This document shows, one piece after another, positions 38,401-49,772 of a stretch of DNA of 64,000 nucleotides. Source of the stretch: Cucumis sativus (taxonomy: Eukaryota > Streptophyta > Magnoliopsida > Cucurbitales > Cucurbitaceae); contig NC_026659.2 in assembly GCF_000004075.3 (NCBI RefSeq), positions 186,001-250,000 on the forward strand, read 5' to 3'. How positions within the stretch are numbered: position 1 is the first letter of the stretch; each line of letters starts with the position of its first letter. Under the pieces are notes generated by a model that saw only the letters and a program-made list of their open reading frames with translations, searched no databases and was not told where the DNA came from. The translations under genes and the position numbers were made by a program.

Positions 38401-39627
38401 AGAGGCAGATTAAAGAACTCAAGTGGAAAAAGGAAAAGATGGTTGAAGATATAAGGAGAGAACAAGCATTACTGGACAATACTAAGGGCAATTTTGACAG
38501 GAAAAAGGCGGAGTTTCTAAAGTTTCTGACTGAGAGCTCATCATACGCAGCGCAGGTAAGAGCTCTTCTGCTTCTTCTCCCTCTTTCTACCATTTCTGTT
38601 TAGTAAAGGTAGCAGTTTATTGAAGTGGTGAACTCAATCATTTGTCTAATGTCATGTATATTCTTTGTACTTCTAAGTTTCATTAAGAAAAAGGGCAGTG
38701 GAAGGGGACTCTCTTGCTCAATAAGAGCTTACAAAAACATCTCCAAAGATATTGACGATAAAAACTTCTAAAATTGTAAACAAGCTCGTATAGAGATTTG
38801 ATGAGCCAAGCTGAGCTAGGAAAATTCTACTTTGCCATTCCTAGTCTTGACAATGGCCAAGTATACCAAGACAATCCCAAAATGCATACTGGGTTCCCTC
38901 CAAGGGAAGACCAGAGGTAAGGGATAGACATGGACTACTCTAGGTTTCAGCCAAGAAAAGTTGCCTACTTGATGATCTCTTGATTTGCAACGTCAATACC
39001 TATAAACGAGGTCTTAGAATTAGTGGGTATACCAAAAGTCCTTTGGAATAAATTTATTTAGACTAGGGGGTAGGGTATCCATAAAAAGACTATTAGACTT
39101 CGGATTCTATAATTCACAGAATTGTATTCCATTTCTCTTTTCCTCTTACTGATAATTAATGTACTTGTAATACCATCAGTTTGCCAATTCACAATTCAGT
39201 TTCCTTTGTATAATCATTCGTGGCCATTGAAATCTCTATGATTGAATGGCTGTGATTCTTTTGTTCCGGAAAATTTGTATTTTGATCTGGAAATTCAATC
39301 TTATGACGTGACATTGACAAAGATCAACTTTGATGCTTATCGTACCCCATTCTCCTTTAACTGGAGCTCACATACTGGGAATGCACCTGTCAAATTTACT
39401 ATTATAATAATGAAAATTAAATATCAGCATGTTGTTAAATTCAAAGCTTTGGGAGATCTAAGATGTAGTGATCAAAGTGAAGATTTTGGATTGCTGTGGC
39501 TGCTGTTTGAAATCTGATTATAGTTTCAAACTGTGATCAACACTGATGATATTCTGAATGTTATTTTGATGGTGTAATATTACAGCAACAACTCTCAGCC
39601 AAGCCAGAGAGGTTGACACCACGATGA
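35495..39627 (+). CDS. DMS3: DMS3-like protein, RNA-directed DNA methylation factor
   Basis: Eight exons splice in phase to 433 residues: 35495-35518, 35737-35880, 36060-36174, 36688-36925, 37218-37409, 37537-37857, 38330-38555, 39586-39627. Arabidopsis DMS3, as I recall it, is 420 residues and shares long blocks: [35 protein letters not shown] and [14 protein letters not shown], ending in TPR. DMS3 is an SMC-hinge-like protein without ATPase domains. With DRD1 and RDM1 it forms the DDR complex that recruits RNA polymerase V to chromatin for de novo DNA methylation. Coiled coils flank the hinge (residues ~55-100 and ~365-410). Exons 1 and 5 end at GC rather than GT donors. If the first is wrong, translation could start at Met in exon 2 (35785). 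Otherwise I see no lesion. Confidence 0.93.
36305..36391 (+). repeat. 46-bp direct tandem duplication in DMS3 intron
   Basis: Two copies (36305-36350 and 36351-36391, the second truncated) share CATATATTAGTTTTGG and the following ATGTATGGTTTGAAG with one internal substitution. Confidence 0.85.
38213..38309 (+). mobile_element. tRNA-derived SINE-like insertion in DMS3 intron
   Basis: A 57-base segment contains an A-box-like TGGCTCAAAGG (38232-38242) and a B-box-like GGTTTGAACCC (38277-38287) at tRNA spacing. The latter sits in a perfect T-arm-like hairpin, GGAGG-TTTGAAC-CCTCC (38274-38290). The segment is flanked by 20-base imperfect direct repeats (38213-38232 and 38290-38309; 18 of 20 match), as expected for a target-site duplication. 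The anticodon arm is not convincing, so this is not a functional tRNA. Confidence 0.55.
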
Positions 39628-41280
39628 AGGTTGGAGTAGAGAACCAAGTCTTCCAGTGAACAACTTGGGGTAGGAACTACTGTGAGAGCAATCAGCTGCA
39701 ATATTTAACTCTAAAAAATGTATAACCTTATTGCATTTTCATTTTTTAGGTAAATATCTTATGGTTTAGCTGAAAGTTCTCAAGGGAATCCTATGGAATA
39801 GGCAGTGGCATGACATGCCATCTGTAGTTCCTCTCTGGAATAGGCATTTTTTTCAGTGCTTGCTATCTAAATTTATTGAAACTTGTGTTCTTAATAATGG
39901 AGACTATGGTTCTCTCTTGCCTTGCAGTAATCTAGAAGGGATGGCTTGGTCACCTTTGTCTTATTGTAGTAATGAAAAAAAGGTTAAAACGTCCCTCTCT
40001 TGTTTACAAAAACTACCCTAAAATATATTGGAAGTTGCAATTATACCAGGTAAATTTGAGAGTCTAGTTTGAACAAGTTTTGATTTTAATTTTTACAATT
40101 GAATGTTCGAAGTTATAATCGTAACTTATAACCTTACCTTGAGTTGGTTGTTGTTTTTGCCCTTTTTCTTTTTCCATTTAGAACATTATAATTTTATTTA
40201 ACTTTTTAAAAGTTTGGTTTATAATAATGTGAGTTTGAGGTGATGGTAGATGCCCAGGGTAGTTGACAATTTTTAAACATGAAGGAAAGAGCGCGAGAGA
40301 AATTAATATGTATAATCATAATTTACCACTCGTGTGTTTTCTTGTGTGTTTAGTCTTTCGAGTGTTATCTTTTATGTTTAGATTTTTTTTTAAATATTAA
40401 TTGTTAGAAGTATTTTTTTAACTATGATCAAATCAAATCGTCTAAACAAACCAAGAATGTTATATTTTTGAAAAATTATTGAGGTTTGAGGTCTTCTCAT
40501 TATTTTAAAGTTATCATTTTGAGGAAGTGCACAAAGTTCAAAAGGAATATTGTATGAAATTATTTTTTGGGCTATTATTTTTTGGGCTAACCTGACCCTT
40601 GGATACGTCATTATTTCATTTTCAAAACTTTATGGTCCATCCACCTTTTGCCTTCAACGTCAATCTGATTTTTTTTTCCATAAAATTTGTGTACAGGGTA
40701 ATATTTTAATTTGTCGAGATTCTTTCTCTAAAAATTTGTATAAATTTTGGGTCAATAATGAAGGGAACATATGAAATTGAAATAGAAAACTTTGTATAGG
40801 TTTTAACCACCTGTTGTGGCTTTGTTGGACTTTCAATCAACATGAATTCTCAAAATGTCTCATCACATTTATAATGATTTATAGAGCTAAGTATACACTA
40901 TATTATATGTCACCTGCCCATTATTTTATAAGTTTTTGCAATGTCATTTTAAGAATTTTGCTTAAATGGAAAGATAATATGTTTCATGTTTTCAAAAGTG
41001 AATTGGAAAAATCTTTTTACTTTTAAATATGAATTCAAATTATTTTTTATAAAGAAAAAATTTCTAAAGGCTTAAAATCATTTATTTTTAAGTAGTGTTT
41101 GATTCAATTACAAATTTGATATTTATAGTTAGAGAAAAATAAATTTTATAGTGAGTAGAATATTTACAAAAACAAAGCAACTAAATAATATTCACTAAAT
41201 GGGTGAAGCTGTTAAATCTTGAGAAGATATATTAGTCTTTGGTTATGAGATATAGTTTCTAAATCTCCAACTAAAATCAA
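39628..41280. other. intergenic: DMS3 3' UTR and upstream region of the peptidase gene
   Basis: AT-rich spacer. Open frames at 39815-40021, 40550-40774 and 40814-41026 have no motif, domain or splice partner and are not called. Confidence 0.5.
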
Positions 41281-41290
41281 TATATATAAG
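41281..41290 (+). promoter_or_regulatory. TATA box of the dipeptidyl peptidase gene
   Basis: TATATATAAG is followed by a purine-rich stretch and then a CT-rich leader from about 41325, placing a start site about 30 bp downstream. Confidence 0.55.
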
Positions 41291-41319
41291 GGAAAAGAAA
41301 GAAAAGATTGAGTCTTTGA

Positions 41320-42917
41320 AGTTGCTCTTGTTCTCTCCTCTCTTTTGTTTGTATTGTTTCTGTTTGAAGCAAAATTTATTGGAAAATTCTCCTCTATTGG
41401 ATTCTCTTTCTATTTTATATTATAGAGGAAATGTGATTTTTTTTTCTCTCTCTTTATATATTGTGATGATTAAGATGGATTAAGAGATAATGGGCTTAGA
41501 GAAAGAGACAGAAACAAGAGGTGAGTTGATTTTTTAGCTTCATTTTCAATATCCCATTTCAGAGTTTGTTGATTGATGATGGGTTTCTTTATTCGACATG
41601 GATGATCATCATTGATGATTCTTTTTGTTTTTTTGATTTTCGAACCAGAACGATAGAAGTCTATTTCTTACCATTCTATTTGGAGCTGCAATACTCTTTT
41701 TCCCATTATTTTTCATAAACTGGAAGAAAGTGTTCTTCAATCTGTTCTTAAAGTCAAGTGGGTCATTTTCACTTTAACGCATGCGATTACGAGTTCTTTT
41801 GTGGATGTTTGTGCTTTGTGTTTGATCAATAAGACTTTGAAACTTTACGCTGTTTCGAATCATGGGTTTCTTTTTGTTCCTCGAATTGTAGGTTCTGAAT
41901 TTGGAAGGTCAAATGTTTAGCCCAAAATATCCCAGTTTCCGATCTCTCTCTCTCTCTTTTCTTCCGAATTTGCTGGTTTCGTGGAATCTAGTTCTGATTC
42001 TTAATTCTGGAATCTGAATTCTCATCCCTTTAGTGGTTGATCGTTTTCGTCGGCTTCTCAGGTCTGATTGATTTGTTCGAATCCGGGCCTTGACAAAAAG
42101 TTGCTTCTAACTTTTGATGTCAAGTTTCTGATTTTATCATTCATTCCAAAGATTCTTATTCGTGGTGGATTTTGGTCTAGTGAAAAAGTGTTTTGAGTGT
42201 ACTCTCATTGTATTTGATTGGATCCCGTGGGTGATTCATTACCCTTTTGATTATTCGAGCTTCTTAAAATGTACTAATTTGATGAACTATAGTTCTTAAT
42301 TTCATTAACCTTTTCTTCTCTCTGTTTGGCTGTTGAAGAACTCTGAAATTCTGGAACTACAATTCTTTAATCCATGCCATCGTTGCTTTCATTCATTGCA
42401 GGTTGTGGAGAATCATGTTCCATCTGAAACTGAATTTTGTTAAGGTATCTATCTTACCTTGAGACTTTTGTAAAATTTTGGCTAATAGGTTTGAATAATC
42501 ATGTGACCTTTGCCCCATTTGTTGGTAAAGAACAATTAAAGGTTTGTCCATTTTGAAATTACGTGATTCCTTCTGCTACTTTTACTTTTTAAAGTTCTGC
42601 CTTGAAGATAATATCAAGCAATTCTGTGACTAGAATGATTATTAGCTCTAGTAAATTGCAATTTGAAATGTTTAAATGGTCCTGTTTCTATGGTAACTAT
42701 CAATTCTATTGTGATCTTTACGTCTAAAAATTGCAGTTCGAAATGATTAAACTGTCCTGTATCTGATTTTGAGTAAAATGTGTTCTAATCCCATTTAGAG
42801 ACCTTACATTTGACATTACCATCCAAAACTTCTTGATCTGAAAATCCAGTGCAACCTACTCTTGCTTCCCTTTATACATCTCAATCATTCATTCTTTTTT
42901 GTCTGTCTCCCTCCCAC

Positions 42918-42959
<42 letters not shown>

Positions 42960-43071
42960 CATATATTATTTTCACTGACCGAATAAATTAAAAGCAAAGC
43001 ATATTTACTCCAGTTCATTTGGCATTTATTAGATCATTTGTTTCTTCTGGTAAGGTTGGTCGTAATCCAGT
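41320..43071 (+). other. long 5' UTR with introns of the dipeptidyl peptidase gene
   Basis: A donor after AACAAGAG (GTGAGTTG at 41521) and an acceptor TTGCAG near 42401 define a small noncoding exon ending at GTTAAG|GTATCT, near 42444. A further acceptor, AATCCAG, lies just before the start codon at 43072. Joining these exons does not extend the reading frame upstream. Short upstream ATGs in the leader end quickly. A (TC)n run sits at 42921-42955. Confidence 0.5.
42921..42955 (+). repeat. (TC)17 microsatellite in the 5' leader region
   Basis: A perfect dinucleotide run about 115 bases before the peptidase start codon. Confidence 0.95.
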
Positions 43072-46000
43072 ATGTTCGGTGTAATGCAATCAGTTGACGA
43101 GGACAGTAAGCAAAAAAATTTGAAGCGTTCAAGGCCACTTTCAAACAACATGACCGTCACTAACTCTAGTGTTGCTCAGAGTTTGGATGACTCTTTCCTT
43201 TTCCCAGTTGAAGAGATTGTACAATATCCATTGCCAGGATATGTCGCACCCACTTCATTAACTTTTAGTCCAGATGATAGTTTTGTCACTTACTTATTTA
43301 GTCCTGATTGTTCTTTGAATAAGAAGGTTTTTGCTTTCGATATCAAAACTGGCAAACAGGAGTTGATTTTTAGTCCTCCTGATGGTGGACTGGATGAATG
43401 TAATATTTCTCCAGAAGAGAAACTGAGGAGAGAAAGATTGAGGGAACGCGGTTTAGGAGTAACTCGGTATGAATGGGTGAAAACAAGCACCAAAAGGAAA
43501 GCAATTATGGTGCCTCTGCCTGCTGGGGTTAGCTTTTTTATCTCGTTAAAGTTTTTGTACTATGATTACTTCTTGTGAAGTATTATTTGAAATGGATATT
43601 CTTGATCTCATTAAATATCTTTGTACCTGACGTCCTTCTCTATGCAGATTTATATTCAGGATTTTTTTGGCTCAACCCCAGAGCTTAAGCTTTCCAGTAA
43701 ACCCTCTTCACCAATCATGGATTCACATCTCTCACCAGATGGGTCCATGCTTGCATTTGTTAAAGATGGGGAATTACATGTAATGAATCTATCATATAAT
43801 GAAGTGAGACAGTTGACTGTTGGTGCTAACACAAACATTTCGGTAAACCTACATTTACTTTTTCATGAACTCTAATCTTCTATGAATTTATTTTTGTCAT
43901 CTTTCTGCTTTCGGATGATGACTGATTGTAGAACAAAGTGAGTTGGAGTTTAGAAACTAGAATCCTAGAGCTCGGCTCCCCTTTCTCCTTTCGTCTGTAC
44001 ATTTTTACCCATTTTAGTATTTACATAGTGTATGATGTCTTTTCCTGTCAAGAGTTGTATGAATTTTCTGGATTTTATATGTTAATGGAGGAAAAGGTGT
44101 TTGGTTAGGTTTTCAGTTGGCATCTTGGTTGAAGAAGTTTACATTTTAACTAAAATGTTCATCTAGATTACTCTTAAATGTATCATGTATGATATAAATG
44201 TTTAATATTTTCACTCTTTGTTGACACTTACCTTTCCTCGAATTGCAGCATGGACTTGCAGAATATATAGCTGAGGTGAGAATACCAGCATCTGTTTTTC
44301 ACATGGAATCTTGAAATCGTTACTGCTTGGAAGCTGAAGGAAGTGGAATTCTTACTATTGGAAGAGATTAAAAATAATTTGCAATCTTCAATGATGCCTT
44401 TTTTGTTTTATTTTAAACTGTAATTGGACATTTTCACAATTTTATGAATATTTTCTTCTTTCAGGAGGAAATGGATCGGAAAAATGGGTACTGGTGGTCG
44501 TTAGACAGCAAGTATATTGCATTTACACAAGTTGATACTTCAAAGATCCCTCCATTTAGAATCATGCATCAAGGTAAAAGCTCGGTTGGTTCAGATGCAC
44601 AAGAAGACCATGCTTATTCATTTGCAGGAACTTCCAATGCTGTAGTTCGACTCGGTGTTGTCTCTGTTTCTGGAGGCCCTATTACTTGGATGGATCTTCT
44701 TTGTGGAGAAACAGGTGAGGAGGAATATCTGGCCCGAGTCTGTTGGATGCACGAAAATATTCTCATTGCTCAGATTCTGAATAGGTTACATACCAAGCTC
44801 AAAATACTCAGGTTTGATATTAAGACGGGGGAGAGAAAAGTTTTGCTGGTAGAAGAAGAAGATTCATGGATTAACTTACATGATTGTTTCACACCACTAG
44901 ACAAAAGTATCAGCAAGTATTCTGGGGGATTTATATGGGCAAGTGAAAAAACTGGATTTAGACATCTTTATCTGCATGATGGCCATGGGACGTGCTTGGG
45001 GCCAATCACTGAAGGCGACTGGATGGTCGAACAGATTGCTGGTGTAAATGAGGCAACTGGGCTAGTTTATTTTACTGGAACTCTTGATGGGCCTCTTGAA
45101 TCTCATCTTTACTGTGCCAAACTAACTACTGCCGGGAACACACCCTTGGATCCACCAATTAGACTGACTCATGGCAAGGGAAAACATGTCGTTGTACTCG
45201 ATCATCGCATGGGAAGTTTTGTCGACATTCATGATTCACTTGATTCGCCCCCGAGGGTGTTGCTCTGTTCCTTGAAAGATGGAAGTGTCATTTTGCCAAT
45301 TTATGAGCAAACACTTGCGATTCCAAGGATTGAAAGGCTTCATCTTGAGCCTCCAGAGATGGTTGAGGTACAGGCCTGTGATGGGACATTGCTTTATGGA
45401 GCTTTATACAAGCCTAGTGAGGCGATATTTGGACCGCCACCGTACAAAACTATGATCATTGTGTATGGAGGTCCAAGTGTACAACTAGTCTCCAATTCGT
45501 GGATCAATACGGTGGACATGAGAGCTCAGTATCTGCGTAGCAGAGGAATCTTAGTGTGGAAGGTTTGTACTTAATGCAGCTCTTCCCTTTGCCAACTTTT
45601 CTTTCTATAAACGTCGATATTCTGACATGTCTGATTTCACCAAAATTGTTAACTGTAGTCTTATTTGTCTTTAATCATCAATGACGCTGCCATGGTGGCT
45701 GCCATGTTCACACCGAAATCGTAGTGTTTTTTGTGTAGACATCCTGTTTTGGATCATTAGTTTTCTTTCCTTGAAAATTCAGTGATATAGTTTGTTCTTA
45801 GTTTAATACTCCCAAACTGTTCCAAAAAAATTTTCTAATGTCATTTTGAATGGTTTGCTGGTTGTAGTTAGACAACCGAGGAACCGCTCGACGTGGACTG
45901 AAATTTGAAGCTGCTCTGAAATACAATATCGGCTATATCGATGCAGACGATCAATTGGTTGGAGCAAAATGGCTGATCAGACAGGGTCTAGCAAGAGCTG

Positions 46001-46419
46001 GAGAGATTGGTTTATATGGATGGAGCTATGGTGGCTTTCTGTCAGCAATGAGCTTGGCTCGGTATCCAGATATCTTTCGATGTGCAGTATCGGGTGCCCC
46101 TGTTACTTCTTGGGATGGCTACGACACTTTCTATACAGAAAAGTACATGGGATTACCGACTCGAGATCCAGAAGTTTACAAGCGAAGCTCGGTGATTTAC
46201 CATATAGAGAAGATGACTGGGAGTCTGCTGCTTGTTCATGGGATGATTGATGAGAACGTACACTTCAGGCATACAGCAAGACTTGTGAATGCACTCATAT
46301 CTGCTAGAAAGAAGTATGAGCTACTGATATTCCCGGACGAACGACACATGCCTCGACAGCATCAAGATCGGATCTACATGGAAGAAAGAATCTGGGAATT
46401 CATTCAGAGGAACTTGTGA
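43072..46419 (+). CDS. dipeptidyl peptidase, S9B family (DPP8/9-like)
   Basis: Five coding exons, all phase 0 (43072-43527, 43648-43842, 44249-44275, 44465-45562, 45868-46419), give 775 residues. Residues ~45-540 form the beta-propeller; the C-terminal ~200 residues are the hydrolase domain. The catalytic triad is complete: Ser645 in GWSYGG, Asp720 in [10 protein letters not shown] and His752 in DERHMP. A Glu pair that anchors the substrate N-terminus in this family lies in AEYIAEEEMDR, near residues 225-228, assembled across an exon of only 27 nt (44249-44275). No signal peptide or membrane segment is seen, so it is probably cytosolic, resembling DPP8/9 rather than membrane-bound DPP4. It is expected to remove N-terminal dipeptides ending in Pro or Ala. 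The start could alternatively be Met5. Confidence 0.95.
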
Positions 46420-47541
46420 GGTACGGTTGGTTATTTTTGTTCATAATCTTTGTTATTTGTTAGTGGTTTTGAAATAAATGATGTTTAATCCTATGGAATC
46501 CCCACAGTTTCTTCCTTTGTCAAATATTTTGTAATAGTTTAGTTTATTTCTTAGATTTAGCCTCTATTTTCTAATACATTTTTTTTTCCCTTTTCCTTTT
46601 CCTTTTGGTCCTTAATCTTTTATATTATTATGGATTTGGTTTTGTCCAATAAATTTTTTTAATATCTCCATACAATTATGCAGTTTGCTATTTACACTTT
46701 ATTAATTGAGTTAAAAGATAATTTTATATTTTACTTGTTTAAATAGGCATAACATGACTCACCTATAAAATATAAAATTGAGTGTGACTTCTATTAAATT
46801 AATACAATCAAACATTAGTATATATAAATTTCTATGCCCAACTTTGTAACTTTGAAAAGAAATTGAACCATTGCCTACACAATAAAGGAAAAACTCATAT
46901 CAACCAGATGTTTAGCCACCATCACTCTAACGATCGAATCTTTAATCGTTTGGATTGTATCTCAACATATCTGCAATGTCACGAGACCTCTTGACTATAT
47001 AGAATGATAAGTTTTCATAGCAGTTTTTCATTAATTAACTTTTTGGATCTTTAACAAAGTCAAAGTAAACCATTATGAACTATCGGACTTATTTCATTAC
47101 GAACCATCATGTGAAAAGGAAAACACTCAAGTAGGCATCATCTTTATCATCTTTATCATATGGTTGTTCCTATAGGTCTAACCTTCGTACTTGGACTTTA
47201 TTATGGGAATTTTGCTTCACATGACCGACATTGTGAGTCCATCTTCATACTTAGCTAAAGTAGTATTCAATTTTTCATTCACCGATATATCAATATGTTT
47301 AACTTTTTTTTCAAATATATTATCCATGTATTTGTCTCGAATTTTTCGACCATTTTCCATAGTTTATGGTTTTTCCATCTTCATTCTAATTGCATGGTAC
47401 ATAATGATTAATACATGTATGATATTTTGTTAAAAGAAATTAAATTTTGTTATATACTTTAATCTTTTTAAAAATGAAAAATTCTACTTAGGCCTTGGCC
47501 ATTGACAAGGTTGAAAAAAGGTTGTGATCATTATTATTTTT

Positions 47542-47699
47542 ACAATGTATTATTGGATAACCCAAAGAAAAGGCAAGTGAGATGAGAAATGGAAACTCCT
47601 ATCTATAGAAAGAGGAGAAACAATGTATTATTGGATAACCCAAAGAAAAGGCAAGTGAGAGATGAGAAATGGAAACTCCTATCTATAGAAAGAGGAGAA
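47542..47699 (+). repeat. 78/80-bp tandem duplication
   Basis: Two head-to-tail copies (47542-47619 and 47620-47699) are identical except for a 2-base insertion (GA) in the second. Near identity indicates a recent event. Confidence 0.92.
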
Positions 47700-49717
47700 G
47701 TAGAAAGTACTTTTGATCCAACCTATGCTTTTTACCCATTCCTAGCAATAGATCTTAAAAACACATTCAAACAAAACAAAGGGAAGAACGGTATAACATA
47801 TGTCAACTATTGATAAAGAACACATGCGTTGGAAGTCATTAAGTTCCCGAATATGAATGACTCTTTTGTTAATGGATATCGAAGGGCATGCATTATTTTA
47901 GTTGAAAATGTCATTAACGTTATTGTTCATTTTTCATACATTCATCCAACGAATAATATCAATAAAGTTATTCATTTCATGGCAATTTTAGTTTCCTTTG
48001 GTAGTATGAAAAAAATCAATAAAGTGAAAGCTTATTCATGAAAAGCAGAAAGAGAACAATAATTTTCCTTTTCATCCATATATGTTGTCAAGTTTCAATT
48101 GTGGTTTGTACTTTTGGGAAAAGAAAACTATAATAAGTAATTGGATTTATTATCATTCATGGTTTCTTAATTATCTCACTCCCCCACTGAATGCAAACTA
48201 CCTTTAATCATTCAAAATTAATTCAAATTCAAACTTGTAGATTAAACCTCCTCTTCAAAATTGTTTGAGCTTTAACACTTTTACATGCATGGAATTTCAT
48301 ACTAACGACAATAGAAAAAACGAGTGTGAGTAATGTCTATATCTTATAAAGATTATTGTTAAAGTGCATTCGTGATTCTGACCTAGAAGGAAAATTAAAG
48401 CATTGACATTTATGTATTTAATTATCTATTCATTTTTTGAAAAGTAGAGTTGGGAAAAAAAAAGAAGACATTAGGTTGGGGGTTGTGATGAGGACATTGA
48501 GATTATCATATTGTTTTCATATTATTGGTGTCTTGCCGACGATAATGGAAATAGAAAGAAAATGGTATAATTTTAAAAAAAGAAAGATGAATTAAGAAGA
48601 AGAAAGAAAAAAAAAGGGGGGGGAGAGGTTATTATGTAATATCATTATTCCATTTGCTATATGTTTCACTTATCATTATCAACCACTATGTGTACCTACC
48701 AACCCAACATCAAAAGATAAGCTCAATTTCCAATTTATGAAATTGACAATCAATCTAACCTTTCATCAATTCTTTATCATCTTTAATTAAATCATTTTCT
48801 TTTCCTTTTTCAAATCACTCACAATTTAATTTAACATTTTTCTTAATCGATCATCCAACATCATCAACGTTGACTTAATCAACTAATAAAGTATTAACTC
48901 ATGACGTTTCAAATTCCTCTAAACCTCACTTTACGTCGTTGCTAAATATACATACCCAATCATTCCTGTCTACATCGAATGTATATTATATTGTATATAA
49001 TTCTATATTAACAATGATCATCGTCAACAACAACAAAATTTATTGTCGGTGATCAAGAAATCCAGCCGACACACAACACACAAGCAAAATATGTCAATTT
49101 TATCAATTATATCATAAACTATCTTATTAATCACCAATAACGTGCACTTTATAAAATTGATAACGACAAACATCTATGTTATCAAAATAGAAAATACTTA
49201 GGTGTGCCATGGGTTTCACATGCAACTGTATCGTGTAACCCTATTTAAAAAAATACGTAAGTAGGTAAGAACAAAGACACCTATTTATTTCTTTAGGTAA
49301 ATTGACCAACGCCTAAAACGCACCACTGTCTTTCTTATTCTACTCCGAATCAATACGTGCAGAGGAATATTACACATTTATGAAAATAATGAAGAGGAAA
49401 AGAGAAAACAAATTTTATTCTGATCAAAATATATGAAGTTGATACAACAAATACAATCAAAATTATAACCATATATATGTGTATGTGTATATAATATATA
49501 TATATATATATAAATGACCATATCCTATCCAAATATTTGTCATAGGTTTGATGTATATGGCCCATATTATTTTGGAAGAGCATAATCAAAGGAATGAGAC
49601 TATACACTGTCACCATAAACCATATCCTAAAAACAAAATAACAATAACCTCCAAAAAAACAAAAACAAATTTTTAAAGAAATTATTTAAATACATATGAT
49701 ATCATATCATATAATAT

Positions 49718-49722
<5 letters not shown>

Positions 49723-49766
<44 letters not shown>
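49723..49766. repeat. (AT)22 microsatellite
   Basis: A perfect AT run ends seven bases from the PME stop codon, i.e. in its 3' UTR. A shorter TA run lies at about 49489-49512. Confidence 0.95.
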
Positions 49767-49769
<3 letters not shown>

Positions 49770-49772
49770 TTT

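Larger units (their letters stand above)
46420..49772. other. AT-rich intergenic region between convergent peptidase and PME genes
   Basis: Contains the 78/80-bp tandem duplication listed separately, a G-run near 48617-48624 and TA runs next to the PME stop codon. Open frames at 47191-47433, 47589-47813 and 47829-48041 have no recognisable domain; the second overlaps the duplication. Confidence 0.5.

Noticed and set aside
38676-39080. Possible transposon remnant in the last DMS3 intron
   Set aside because: Phrases such as AAGAGCTTACAAAAACATC seem repeat-like, but no termini or coding trace could be defined.
42060-42100. T-loop-like TTGTTCGAATCC in the peptidase leader
   Set aside because: No 5-bp T-stem, no A-box at proper distance and no acceptor stem; not a tRNA.
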